From: an uncultured Alphaproteobacteria bacterium
GTDB lineage: Bacteria; Pseudomonadota; Alphaproteobacteria; UBA8366; GCA-2717185
NCBI GenBank assembly: GCA_943788635.1
Contig: CALSRA010000042.1
Span: 42,392 to 106,391, forward strand
Length of the DNA stretch: 64,000 bases
Direction of reading: 5' to 3'
Made by a program: the position numbers and the translations under genes. The notes under the pieces were generated by a model. That model saw only the letters and a list, made by a program, of their open reading frames with translations, was not told the DNA's origin and ran no database searches. Every line of letters starts with the position of its first letter. The first letter of the stretch is position 1. Of this stretch, positions 54,711-63,614 are shown piece after piece.

Positions 54711-55397
54711 ATGGCAAGTACGGCAATCACGACGGACCAAAGCGCCCCGGAATGGCGCATCAGCGAAGCCCCCGTTCCCTACGAGGAAGCGGTGGCGACG
54801 ATGGAGGATCGCGTGCGCGGCATCCATGAAGGGACCGCCCGTGAACTGATCTGGCTGCTGGAACACCCGCCGCTATACACCGCCGGTACCAGCGCGAAAC
54901 GCGAAGACCTGCTCGAACCCGACCGTTTCCCGGTTTACGAGGCCGGACGCGGCGGCCAGTTCACCTATCACGGGCCGGGGCAGCGCATCGCCTATGTCAT
55001 GCTGAACCTGCGCAAACGCGGGCCCGACGTGCGGCGTTTTGTCTGCAATCTGGAAGACTGGGTAATCGGCGCGCTGTCCACCTTCAACGTCACCGGCGAA
55101 CGGCGCGACGGACGGGTCGGCATCTGGGTCGACCGGGGCAACGGGCGCGAGGACAAGATCGCCGCGGTCGGTGTGCGCATCCGCCGCTGGGTCACCTTCC
55201 ACGGCATCTCGATCAATCTCGACCCCGACCTGTCGCATTTTTCCGGCATCGTCCCCTGCGGCATCGGCGACGAAAACCTGGGCGTGACCTCGCTGGTCGA
55301 TCTTGGCCTGCCGGTCACGATGGCCGATCTGGACGTGGCGTTGCAGGCGGCCTTCAACCCGGTCTTCGAGTCAGCGCCGGAACAGAAAATCGGTTAA
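54711..55397 (+). CDS. lipB: Octanoyl-[acyl-carrier-protein]:protein N-octanoyltransferase
   Basis: The 228-residue protein has [14 protein letters not shown] near residues 48-61, the signature [20 protein letters not shown] near 80-99, the catalytic Lys in [20 protein letters not shown] near 147, and the nucleophilic Cys in [17 protein letters not shown] near 183. LipB transfers octanoate from ACP to lipoyl domains, the first step of lipoate assembly. The ATG lies in a weak Shine-Dalgarno context. Its end overlaps the convergent nitroreductase gene by 27 bases. Confidence 0.94.
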   Translation: MASTAITTDQSAPEWRISEAPVPYEEAVATMEDRVRGIHEGTARELIWLLEHPPLYTAGTSAKREDLLEPDRFPVYEAGRGGQFTYHGPGQRIAYVMLNLRKRGPDVRRFVCNLEDWVIGALSTFNVTGERRDGRVGIWVDRGNGREDKIAAVGVRIRRWVTFHGISINLDPDLSHFSGIVPCGIGDENLGVTSLVDLGLPVTMADLDVALQAAFNPVFESAPEQKIG

Positions 55398-56015
55398 TCC
55401 GCCGCGCGCCTGCCAATGGGCGCGTTCCAGTTCGGGGTCGTCATGTTCCTCGACCGGCCAGCCGATGCACAGATAGGCGACCAGCTTCCAATCCGCCGGT
55501 ACATCCAGCGCCGCACTGGCTTCCGCCGGGTCCAGGATCGACACCCAGCCGACGCCCAGCCCGCGCGCCCGCGCCGCCAGCCACAGGGTCTGCACCGCAC
55601 CGACCGCCGAATAGGCCAGCATTTCCGGCATCGTCCGCCGGCCCAGCCCGTGCCCGCGGCTGGTTTCGGTATCGGCAAACACCGCCAGATGCACCGGCGC
55701 TTCCGCCAGACCGGCCAGCTTCAGCGACGCATAGTTCACCGCCTGCGCGCCATCGTAATCCGCCAGCGCATCGGCATTGGTGCGGCGGAAATTTTCGGTA
55801 ATCGCCGTGCGTCGCGCCGCGTCCTCGACCAGCACGAAACGCCAGGGCTGGCTGTTGCCGACCGAGGGCGACAGACAGGCCAGCGCTAGTAACTTTTTTA
55901 CCAATGCCGGATCGACCGGGTCGGACCGGAAGCGGCGCACATCGCGGCGCCAGGCGAACAGTTCGGCCAGCCGGGCGGAAAACGCATCGTCGAATTCGGG
56001 CGGCGTAACGGTCAT
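55371..56015 (-). CDS. bluB: 5,6-dimethylbenzimidazole synthase (BluB-like nitroreductase)
   Basis: The 214-residue flavoprotein has [21 protein letters not shown] near residue 23, [17 protein letters not shown] near 49 and [23 protein letters not shown] near 160. RRDVR and PSVGxxQPWRF are BluB signatures. BluB breaks down reduced FMN with oxygen to form dimethylbenzimidazole, the lower ligand of cobalamin. No other B12 gene is near. A nitroreductase of another function remains possible. It is followed closely upstream by the acylphosphatase gene. Confidence 0.85.
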   Translation of the reverse strand: MTVTPPEFDDAFSARLAELFAWRRDVRRFRSDPVDPALVKKLLALACLSPSVGNSQPWRFVLVEDAARRTAITENFRRTNADALADYDGAQAVNYASLKLAGLAEAPVHLAVFADTETSRGHGLGRRTMPEMLAYSAVGAVQTLWLAARARGLGVGWVSILDPAEASAALDVPADWKLVAYLCIGWPVEEHDDPELERAHWQARGGLTDFLFRR

Positions 56016-56019
56016 GACC

Positions 56020-56295
56020 TCACCCCGCCGTCGGCAAGGTGGCAAAACCGGACGTATCCGGGTCCGCCGCCGGTTCCGGGGTCAGCCGGGTGACATGCGC
56101 CAGTGCCGGCCCCTTGTGACAGGCCGACACCATCAACCGCACGGTATCCGCATCGCCCGCGAACAGCGCCTCGACCGAACCATCGCGCCGGTTGCGCACC
56201 CAGCCGTCCAGCCCTCGCGCGGATGCCTCCCGCGCCGTCCAGGCCCGGTAGCCGACACCCTGCACCCTGCCTTCGATCACCAACCGTATCGCCAT
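56020..56295 (-). CDS. acyP: Acylphosphatase
   Basis: The 91-residue protein has the family signature GRVQGVGYRAWTAREA near residues 9-24 (phosphate loop with catalytic Arg) and GLDGWVRNRRDGSVEALFAGD near 28-48 (catalytic Asn in VRN). It hydrolyses acyl phosphates. The start at 56295 gives normal length; the long in-frame extension to 56610 has no family resemblance. Four bases separate its stop from the BluB gene start, suggesting cotranscription. Confidence 0.93.
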   Translation of the reverse strand: MAIRLVIEGRVQGVGYRAWTAREASARGLDGWVRNRRDGSVEALFAGDADTVRLMVSACHKGPALAHVTRLTPEPAADPDTSGFATLPTAG

Positions 56296-56476
56296 AAATC
56301 CTTCCCCGCAGCCGATAACGATATACAAATCACGCTCTTTCCGCGTGAAACCGGCTATAAGATCGTCCATGATTGCCATGCAACCGTTTAATTCGCGCCG
56401 ACAGGTCCCGGCACCGCCACAGGGCACACCACAGGGCGACCCACCGGGCGAACAGGCCGCCGGAAGGAAGGATATC

Positions 56477-57847
56477 ATGCGCCACGCGTTTCCGGTCATA
56501 CATGCCGCGTTTCTGGCCACATTACTGGTCGCGGTCCCCGCGCGGGCCAATGAAATCGAAACGCAGATGGCGCAATGCAGCGACCGCGCCGCCGATCCGG
56601 ACAGCATCATCGACGCCTGCGGCTGGCTGTTCGATTCCGGGCGGCTGCCGCGCTATGCCGTCGCGCGCAGCTATGCCAGCCGGGGCATCGCCTATGTCCG
56701 GCAGGAAAAATACGAACTCGCGCTCGACGATCTGGGCCGCGCGCTGGCCCGCAATTCCGGCATTGCCGAAGCGCTGATCCACCGGGGCATCGCCTATAGC
56801 CATACCGGCCGCAATGTCCTGGCACTGAACGATTTCAACAAGGCCATCGGCCTCACGCCGCGCGACGCAAGGGCCTTTCTCGGCCGCGCCAATGCCCATG
56901 CCGGCAAGGACGATACGGAACGCGCGCTGACCGATTTCGAAAAGGCCATCAAACTGAAGCCGGATTACGCCGAGGCGTTTTTCGACCGCGGTAACCTGCA
57001 GGCGAAGGAAAAGGAGCGGGACCTCGCCATCGCGGATTACACCCAGGCCATCACGCTCGACCCGGCCTACAAGGACGCCTGGATGCAGCGCGCCAATGTG
57101 CACGCCACCGGCGAGGACCACGAAAAAGCCATCGCGGATTACGACAAGGTGCTGGAACTCGACCCGGAATCGGTGGACGCCACCTTTGGTCGCGGCGTCG
57201 CCTATGGCGAACTGGATCAAATGGACCTTGCCCTCGCCGACCTCAACCGCGTCCTCGAACTCGACCCCACCTATGTCCAGGCCTATTTCGGGCGCGGCTA
57301 CGCCTATCTGCAGAAAAACCTGTATGAAAAAGCCATCGCGGATTATGACGAGGTCATCGCCCGGAGCCCGTATGTTGCCGATGCCTGGCACGCCCGGGGC
57401 ACCGCCTATGTCGAAAGCAGCCAGTTCGACCTGGCCCTGTCCGACCTGAAACGGGCGCTGGAACTCAAGCCCGACGACGCGGAAATCCATTACGAACACG
57501 GCCGGGCCCTTGCCGGCACCGAAGAAACCGACAAGGCGGTCAAGGCCTTCAGCCGCGCCATATCCCTCGACCCCGAGCACGCGAACGCGCTGGCGGCGCG
57601 CGGCATCGCCTATCTGGAACAGGACGAAACCGACGCCGCAAAAAGCGATTTCGACGCCGCAAAACCCCTGCTCGACAAGGCCATCGAAGAAGACCCGGAC
57701 GACGCCGCCACCTACGCCACCCGCGGCCGGGTCCAGCAAAAACGCGGCGACACGACAGCCGCGCTGGCCGATTTCCAGACCGCCCATGACAAGGGCGACC
57801 GCTCCGAACCGGTGATCACGGCGCTGAAGGCGGCGGGGAAGATTTAG
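56477..57847 (+). CDS. Secreted TPR-repeat protein
   Basis: The 456-residue product has a signal peptide (HAAFLATLLVAVPARA) and then about ten TPR units of 34 residues. Examples are YEDAL-type YELALDDLGRALARNSGIAEALIHRG, NVLALNDFNKAIGLTPRDARAF, RDLAIADYTQAITLDPAYKDAW, and others up to a C-terminal DTTAALADFQTAHDKGD. It is a periplasmic scaffold with no catalytic domain. GGAAGGAAGG precedes the ATG at 56477. Its divergent partner is the acylphosphatase gene. Confidence 0.88.
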   Translation: MRHAFPVIHAAFLATLLVAVPARANEIETQMAQCSDRAADPDSIIDACGWLFDSGRLPRYAVARSYASRGIAYVRQEKYELALDDLGRALARNSGIAEALIHRGIAYSHTGRNVLALNDFNKAIGLTPRDARAFLGRANAHAGKDDTERALTDFEKAIKLKPDYAEAFFDRGNLQAKEKERDLAIADYTQAITLDPAYKDAWMQRANVHATGEDHEKAIADYDKVLELDPESVDATFGRGVAYGELDQMDLALADLNRVLELDPTYVQAYFGRGYAYLQKNLYEKAIADYDEVIARSPYVADAWHARGTAYVESSQFDLALSDLKRALELKPDDAEIHYEHGRALAGTEETDKAVKAFSRAISLDPEHANALAARGIAYLEQDETDAAKSDFDAAKPLLDKAIEEDPDDAATYATRGRVQQKRGDTTAALADFQTAHDKGDRSEPVITALKAAGKI

Positions 57848-57901
57848 TAGGGGAAACAGGCGGAACGCATCGCGCACCGCCCGATGGCACCGGCCTTCCC
57901 G

Positions 57902-58042
57902 CTAATGCGGCCGCGCCAAGGCCAACATCCCGTATGCGACCGCGAGAGCCATCCCCACAACCGTCTTGTCCAGCCCGAGGCAGGACGCCGTGTACAGGCT
58001 CGACAGCAGGGCATAGGCAACCTGATGGTGTATATGTAACAT
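57902..58042 (-). CDS. Small hydrophobic protein, 46 residues
   Basis: A minus-strand frame with GAGAGGT seven bases before its ATG encodes 46 residues: MLHIHHQVAYALLSSLYTAS, then a short charged stretch (LDKT) and a second hydrophobic run (VVGMALAVAYGMLALA) ending in RPH. It could be a membrane-associated peptide. It lies upstream of and divergent from the HTH-TPR gene, and downstream of the convergent TPR gene. I recognise no family; the strong ribosome-binding site is the main support. Confidence 0.5.
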   Translation of the reverse strand: MLHIHHQVAYALLSSLYTASCLGLDKTVVGMALAVAYGMLALARPH

Positions 58043-58180
58043 GTGGCACCTCTCTTGAGTTCGAGTGGGTGCCGCCCGGGCGGCGGTTACGTTCGATCGA
58101 TGAAAGGCATTCTGCGCGAGAACCGGCGTGGGGCCGGTTCCCGATAATTCCGGGATGTTACGGAAAGTTACGGAAAGGCG

Positions 58181-59902
58181 ATGGACAGTTTCGGGGCACG
58201 GTTCGGCATACTGGTGAAGACCCGTCGCGGCATCGAAGGGCTGAGCCAGCGCGACCTCGCCATCCGCGCCTTCGATGACGAAGCCCGCAAGACGCGCATT
58301 TCCGAACTGGAAAACGGCAAGGTTCCCAACCCGCAGCAGCGCACGATCGATGCCCTTGTCACCGCGCTGAATATCCCGGCGGAAGACGTCGCTGCGTGTC
58401 GAACGCCCGACGCAAATGGCCCCTCGCCGGAAATTCATGATGAACTGGCCGCCGGGCTGCTGGAAAACCTGTCCATGCGATTCGGCCACGACAACCCGGA
58501 TGCGACCCGCACCGAACTGCGCGCCTTCCTGCAGGAAAAGGCGCGCGACTACCGGGCGCTGAAGGAACGGCTGGATGAAATCAAACAGGCGGCGGAATCG
58601 GAAGGGCGGCTGGACAACCAGCTCACCGCCGCGCAGGCAGCCATCGACGCGGGCGATTTCGACGAAGCCGACGACATCCTGGCATCCGCAGAGGAAATCC
58701 AGCAGGCCGAACGCACCCTCGCCCAGGTCCGCCACCAGTCCCGCATCCGCGCCACCCGCGGCGACGCCGCGCTGCTGAAAGGCGACCCCGACACCGCCTA
58801 CGCCCACTACGCCGCCGCAGCCGGTTTTTTCGATCCCTTCGATCCGGAGGAGGGCGGCCGGACCCGCATCGGTTACGTTAGCCGCTTAATAGAACATGGC
58901 GAGCGCTTCGCCGACGCCGCAATGCGCCGTGCCGTAGACCTTGCCCGGCAAAACACTACAGCGTTTTCGCGACGGGAAAATCCGGATGACTGGGCGATGG
59001 CGCATGGCAGTCTCGGCAATGCCCTAACGAGACTGGGCGCACGCGAGAGCGGCACCGCGCGGCTGGAGGAAGCCGTCGCCGCCTATCGCGCCGCGCTGGC
59101 GGAGTACACCCGCGACCGCGTGCCGCTCGACTGGGCCATGACACAGAACAACCTCGGCACTGCCCTCCAAACACTGGGCCAACGCGAGAGCGGCACCGCG
59201 CGGCTGGAGGAAGCCGTCGCCGCCTATCGCGCCGCGCTGGCGGAGTACACCCGCGACCGCGTGCCGCTCGACTGGGCCATGACACAGAATAATCTCGGCA
59301 ATGCCCTCCGGACACTCGGCGAACGCGAGAGCGGCACCGCGCGGCTGGAGGAAGCCGTCGCCGCCTATCGCGACGCGCTGTTGGAATACACCCGCGACCG
59401 CGTGCCGCTCGACTGGGCCGCAACACAGAATAATCTCGGCAATGCCCTCCAGACACTGGGCAAACGCGAGAGCGGCACCGCGCGGCTGGAGGAAGCCGTC
59501 GCCGCCTATCGCGCCGCGCTGGCGGAGTACACCCGCGACCGCGTGCCGCTCGACTGGGCCATGACACAGAATAATCTCGGCAATGCCCTCCGGACACTCG
59601 GCGAACGCGAGAGCGGCACCGCGCGGCTGGAGGAAGCCGTCGCCGCCTACTGCAACGCGCTGGCGGAGATCACACGAAACCGCATGTCACTCGGCTGGGC
59701 AATGGTACGGATGAATATTGCCAAAGCACTGATGCTGCTGGGCGAACGGAAATCCGACGGGACCGTTCTGACGGCGGCGCTGGCAGCCATGCAAGACGCC
59801 CGCACGGTCCATGTGGACGAGGCCGGAATGGCGCACGTTGCAGAGGAACTGGACGGTTATATCGCCGAAATCGAGGCGCTGATCGCCAACCTTAAAGGCT
59901 AG
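58181..59902 (+). CDS. HTH (XRE) regulator with C-terminal near-identical TPR-like repeats
   Basis: The 573-residue protein starts with an XRE helix-turn-helix (KTRRGIEGLSQRDLAIRAF then ARKTRISELENGKVPNPQQR, residues about 10-50). A helical linker follows with several coiled-coil stretches (YRALKERLDEIKQAAESEGR). From residue 287 there are five tandem 47-residue units of the type RESGTARLEEAVAAYRAAL, EYTRDRVPLDWAMTQNNLG, separated as helix pairs; the last is diverged. The repeats belong to a TPR class common in Rhodospirillales and would form a superhelical ligand or protein surface. GGAAAGG lies directly before the ATG. A role as a sensor that binds DNA is inferred. Confidence 0.86.
   Translation: MDSFGARFGILVKTRRGIEGLSQRDLAIRAFDDEARKTRISELENGKVPNPQQRTIDALVTALNIPAEDVAACRTPDANGPSPEIHDELAAGLLENLSMRFGHDNPDATRTELRAFLQEKARDYRALKERLDEIKQAAESEGRLDNQLTAAQAAIDAGDFDEADDILASAEEIQQAERTLAQVRHQSRIRATRGDAALLKGDPDTAYAHYAAAAGFFDPFDPEEGGRTRIGYVSRLIEHGERFADAAMRRAVDLARQNTTAFSRRENPDDWAMAHGSLGNALTRLGARESGTARLEEAVAAYRAALAEYTRDRVPLDWAMTQNNLGTALQTLGQRESGTARLEEAVAAYRAALAEYTRDRVPLDWAMTQNNLGNALRTLGERESGTARLEEAVAAYRDALLEYTRDRVPLDWAATQNNLGNALQTLGKRESGTARLEEAVAAYRAALAEYTRDRVPLDWAMTQNNLGNALRTLGERESGTARLEEAVAAYCNALAEITRNRMSLGWAMVRMNIAKALMLLGERKSDGTVLTAALAAMQDARTVHVDEAGMAHVAEELDGYIAEIEALIANLKG
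59042..59649 (+). repeat. Tandem 141-bp coding repeats, four full copies and part of a fifth
   Basis: Copies begin at 59042, 59183, 59324, 59465 and 59606. Copies 2 and 4 are identical over all 141 bases; copies 1 and 3 differ from them at a few positions. The fifth copy matches for about 44 bases and then diverges. The identity of alternate copies implies a recent duplication or conversion event in steps of two units (282 bp). The array keeps the reading frame. Confidence 0.92.
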
Positions 59903-59907
59903 CCCCC

Positions 59908-61897
59908 CTACTCAAACTCCAGGATCGGCTGATCCACCGTCAGGCTCGCGCCCGCCTCCGCCAGCACCGCTTTTACCGTGCCGTCGCGGGCCGCGCGCAG
60001 GACGTTTTCCATTTTCATCGCCTCGACCACCGCCAGCGTTTCGCCGGCCTTGACCGTGTCGCCTTCCGCGCAGGCGAGGCTGAGCAGCAGGCCGGGCATG
60101 GGGGAGAGCAGGAAGCGGGAAGTGTCCGGCGGAGGTTTGTGCAGCATCAACCGGTTCAGCGCGACCACCGCTTCGCGCGCGATCAAAATGTCGCTGGCGC
60201 CGCCCGCATGGCTGAGCCGGTAGCGCACGCCTGCGCGGTCGACCTGGATACAGACCTTCTGGCCGTCCACAGAACCGTCGAACAGCGGCATGCCCGGGCG
60301 CCAGTCGCCCTGTACCGCGAAATCCGTGGCGTCCACGGTGACGGTAAAACCATCGCCATTCGCAGCACCATTTTGGGTGACGGTGATGGGGTATTCGGTG
60401 CGTTCCTCCAGCCCGACGACTGCGATCAGCCCGTCTTCCGCCCTGCCGCCGCCAATCGCGGCCGCGCGCTGTGACAGGGTGTCGTGGATGACGGCGGCGA
60501 CGGCAACGATCAGCTTGGGGTCGTCATGCACCAGGTCGTCGGTGGAAAAGCCGTCGGGGTATTCCTCGGCGATGAAACCGGTGGTCAGCTTGCCCGCCGC
60601 GAAGCGCGGATGCGCCATCAGCGCCGCCAGGAAGGGGATATTGTGCGAGACACCGCGGATGTAATAGGCGTCCAGCGCGCCGCGCATCTTGGCAATGGCG
60701 GCGTCGCGCGTATCGCCATAGGTGATCAGCTTGGCGATCATCGGGTCGTAATAGATCGAGATTTCGCCGCCTTCGGTGACGCCGCTATCGACGCGCACGC
60801 CGTCTTTTTCCGCCGGGGGCTGGTAGCGCACCAGCCGGCCGGTCGAGGGCAGGAATTCGCGGAACGGGTCCTCGGCATAGACGCGGCTTTCCATCGCCCA
60901 GCCGGTCAGGGTCACATCCGCCTGCTTGATCGTCAGCGGCTTGCCGGCGGCGACGCGGATCATCTGTTCGACCAGGTCGATGCCGGTGACGCATTCGGTG
61001 ACCGGGTGTTCGACCTGCAGCCGCGTGTTCATTTCCAGGAAGTAGAAATTGCGGTCCGCGTCGACGATGTATTCGACCGTCCCGGCGGAGCGGTAATCGA
61101 CCGCCTTGGCCAGCGCCACGGCGGACGCCCCCATCGCGGCGCGGGTTTCCTCGTCCAGGAACGGCGACGGCGCTTCCTCGATCACCTTCTGGTGGCGGCG
61201 CTGGATCGAACATTCGCGCTCGCCCAGATGAATGGCGTTGCCGAACCCGTCGGCCAGTATCTGGATTTCGATATGGCGCGGATTGACGATGAATTTCTCG
61301 ACGAAGATACGGTCGTCGCCGAAGCTGCGTGCGCGCCTCGCTGGCCGCCGCCCGGAAGCCCTCGGCGACCTCGTCATCGCCATTGGCGATGCGCATGCCC
61401 TTGCCGCCACCACCGGCCGACGCCTTCAGCATCACCGGATAGCCCAGCTTATTCGCCGCCACGACCGCCGCATCGGCATCCGCGATCACCCCCGCATGGC
61501 CGGGCACGGTCGGCACCCCCGCCGCGATGGCCAGCTTCTTGGATTCGATCTTGTCGCCCATCGCGCCGATGGCGTGCACGCCGGGGCCGATAAAGGCGAC
61601 GCCCGCGTCGTCCAGCGCGGTGGCGAAACCGGCGTTTTCCGACAGGAAGCCGTAGCCCGGATGCACCGCTTCCGCGCCGGTTTCCTTTACCGCGCGCAGG
61701 ATGTTATCGGCGACAAGGTAGCTTTGCGCGCTCGCCGCCGGACCGATCAGCACCGCCTCGTCGGCCATCTCGACATGCAGCGCGCCGGCATCGGCTTCGG
61801 AATAAACGGCGACCGTCTTGATCCCCATACGGGATGCGGTGCGCATGATGCGGCAGGCGATTTCGCCTCGGTTGGCAATCAGGATCTTGGCGAACAA
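59908..61897 (-). pseudogene. pccA: Propionyl-CoA carboxylase alpha subunit (biotin carboxylase plus carrier domain), one frameshift
   Basis: The first frame has [35 protein letters not shown], and [13 protein letters not shown]; the second continues [30 protein letters not shown]-type [14 protein letters not shown] and ends with the biotin site EAMKMEN. They overlap near 61320-61332 and one base must be removed near 61328 to join EARS to FGDDRIF. The corrected protein has about 662 residues. The start appears to be TTG at 61897 after GGGGG, since [11 protein letters not shown] must be close to the N-terminus. The enzyme carboxylates propionyl-CoA with a separate PccB, not seen here. Confidence 0.88.
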
Positions 61898-61998
61898 TGC
61901 GGCCCCCGGTTCGGCTGTGTAAGCGGGGAAAAAGACCGGCAAGTCCGCCCCGTGTCAAGCGTCACCGCCGCCCGCGATGGCGGGGCCCGGTCCGGCGG

Positions 61999-62834
61999 TT
62001 ATTCCGGTTTCCAGTGATCGGCCCGTTTCGTCGCCGCCAGGACGATGGCTTCCGGCAGTTTCGCCGCCAGCGCCTTGCGGTTGACCTCCGCCGTCCAGTT
62101 CTTCTGGCGCGCCGCGAGGGTCAGCCAGAACAGCGCCTCGGCTTCGTTCTTTTCGATGCCTTCGCCCCGGGCATAGCGCGTGCCGATATGGTTCTGCGCC
62201 TTGGCATAGCCCTTTTTCGCCGCGCGCAGGAACCATTGCGCCGCCGCCGCGATATCCGCCGTGCCGCCGATTCCGTCACGGGTAATCTTGCCCATGTTGT
62301 ATTGCGCGCGTTCGTGCCCCTGCTGGGCCGCCTTCTCGATCCAGGCCCGGCCCTTTGCTTCATCGACCGTCACGCCCCGGCCGTGCAGGTAGATCTTCCC
62401 CAGCACATATTGCGACCGGCCCAGCCCGGCTTGCGCGGCCCGGACCAGAAAGTCGAGCCCTTCCGCATGGTCGGTTTCCGCATCGGTGCCGAACAGATAG
62501 CTGGTCGCGAGGTTATGCAGCGCTTCGGGCATGTTCTGCGCCGCGGCCTTGCGCCACCATTCGCGCGCTGCCGCCTTGTCGACGGTAACGCCGCGCCCTT
62601 CGTCCAGCATGATGCCCAGATTGTACTGCGCGCGCACTTCGCCGCCTTCGGCCAACCCGGTCCAGATTTTCCGCGCCGCGCTGAAATCGCCCCGTTGATA
62701 GGCGGCATAGCCGTCGTCGAATGTCGCGGCCGATGCCCCGCCTGTCGGCAGCGCCAGCGCCAGTCCCAGCAGCAAACACCAGCCCGGCGATCCGCCCGGT
62801 CAGCCCCCTTCCGTGACCGCTCCGGACCCATCAT
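61999..62834 (-). pseudogene. Sel1-like repeat protein, secreted, two N-terminal frameshifts
   Basis: The main frame encodes about five Sel1 repeats (GEVRAQYNLGIMLDEGRGV, MPEALHNLATSYLFG, LGRSQYVLGKIYLHGRGV, HERAQYNMGKITRDGIG, YAKAQNHIGTRYARGEGI). Its upstream end lacks a start with a ribosome-binding site. GGGGAGG and ATG at 62834 stand in another frame. Removing one G from the GGGGG near 62806 and one T from TTT near 62782 gives a continuous signal peptide ending LALALPTGGASA. The corrected protein has about 277 residues. Sel1 proteins are scaffolds. Confidence 0.78.
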
Positions 62835-62928
62835 CTGTGCCTCCCCGCAAATCGGTATTTCATGCGGTTTTCCGCTGATCCATCGTTGATTGTCCGCCGC
62901 GCCGTCATGAGGTCGCCGGGTAGCGGGG

Positions 62929-63522
62929 TCAGCCGCGCTCTGCAGCGCCTCGATCAGCCCGTCCGCCCCGTGCCGGCGCAGCACCGCGCCGAATTCCGAG
63001 CGCTGGGTCGACAGCATGCTGATCCCCTCCGACCACCACGTCGACGACCCGGTACCCGCCGTCGAATCTCCGCACCCGCCAGTCGCACCGCAGCGGGCGG
63101 CGCTTTCCGGCTGCACGATCCGGGTCCGCACATAGCGGTCCGTCTGGCCCCCGCCTCCGCGGTCCGGTCGATGACGAATCGCTGGCCCGGTATAGCCGCC
63201 CAGCCGCGCTCGAATAGGTCTTCAGCACCCAGGCCGCGAACAGTTCCTGGTACTCGTCGCCTGCTGGTCCGGCGTCATGTCCCGCCAGTAGCCGGCCGAC
63301 GACGAAACGGCCGATCCGGCGCATCGCGAAACCATCATGCAGCAGGGCCGGAACCGTTCCTCGCGGACCTCCAGGCTGACACTCTGATCCTGCAGGGCGC
63401 CGATGGCCTGACTGGCAAGGGTTTTGATGAACGAGGCCTCGTCCGCCGACGCCACCGCCAGATTGGCAAACAGGGTCAATCCTGCCGCTATTCCTGTTAC
63501 GAGACGTTTGAAATCCGCGCAT
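62929..63522 (-). pseudogene. MlaC/Ttg2D-like phospholipid-transport periplasmic protein, several frameshifts
   Basis: Fragments in three frames assemble an MlaC-type protein: a signal peptide (RLVTGIAAGLTLFANLAVASA), FIKTLASQAIGALQ and LEVREERFR in one frame, DGFAMRRIGRFVVGR and EYQELFAAWVLKTYSS in another, MTPDQQA back in the first, and WSEGISMLSTQRSEFGAVLRRHG in a third. At least four indels are needed. GAGGGG precedes an ATG at 63522, with an apparent extra base directly after it. MlaC ferries phospholipids between membranes. No mlaA, B, D, E or F gene is in the window. Confidence 0.7.
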
Positions 63523-63614
63523 TGTTGCCCCTCGCAGCCGACATTCGTCGCAATCGCCACCATTGCGGGCAATTAAACCCCCATCCGGGGTCAACGGCAA
63601 GGTTCACGGGCAGA

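Noticed and set aside
56522..57877. A 451-codon minus-strand frame opposite the TPR gene
   Set aside because: Periodic Gly/Phe/Val-rich translation reflects the TPR codon pattern on the other strand.
59042..59649. The 141-bp repeats as a CRISPR array or satellite
   Set aside because: They are head-to-tail without spacers, stay in frame, and encode TPR-like helices.
60484..61593. A 369-codon plus-strand frame opposite pccA
   Set aside because: Antisense to a conserved biotin carboxylase; no ribosome-binding site.
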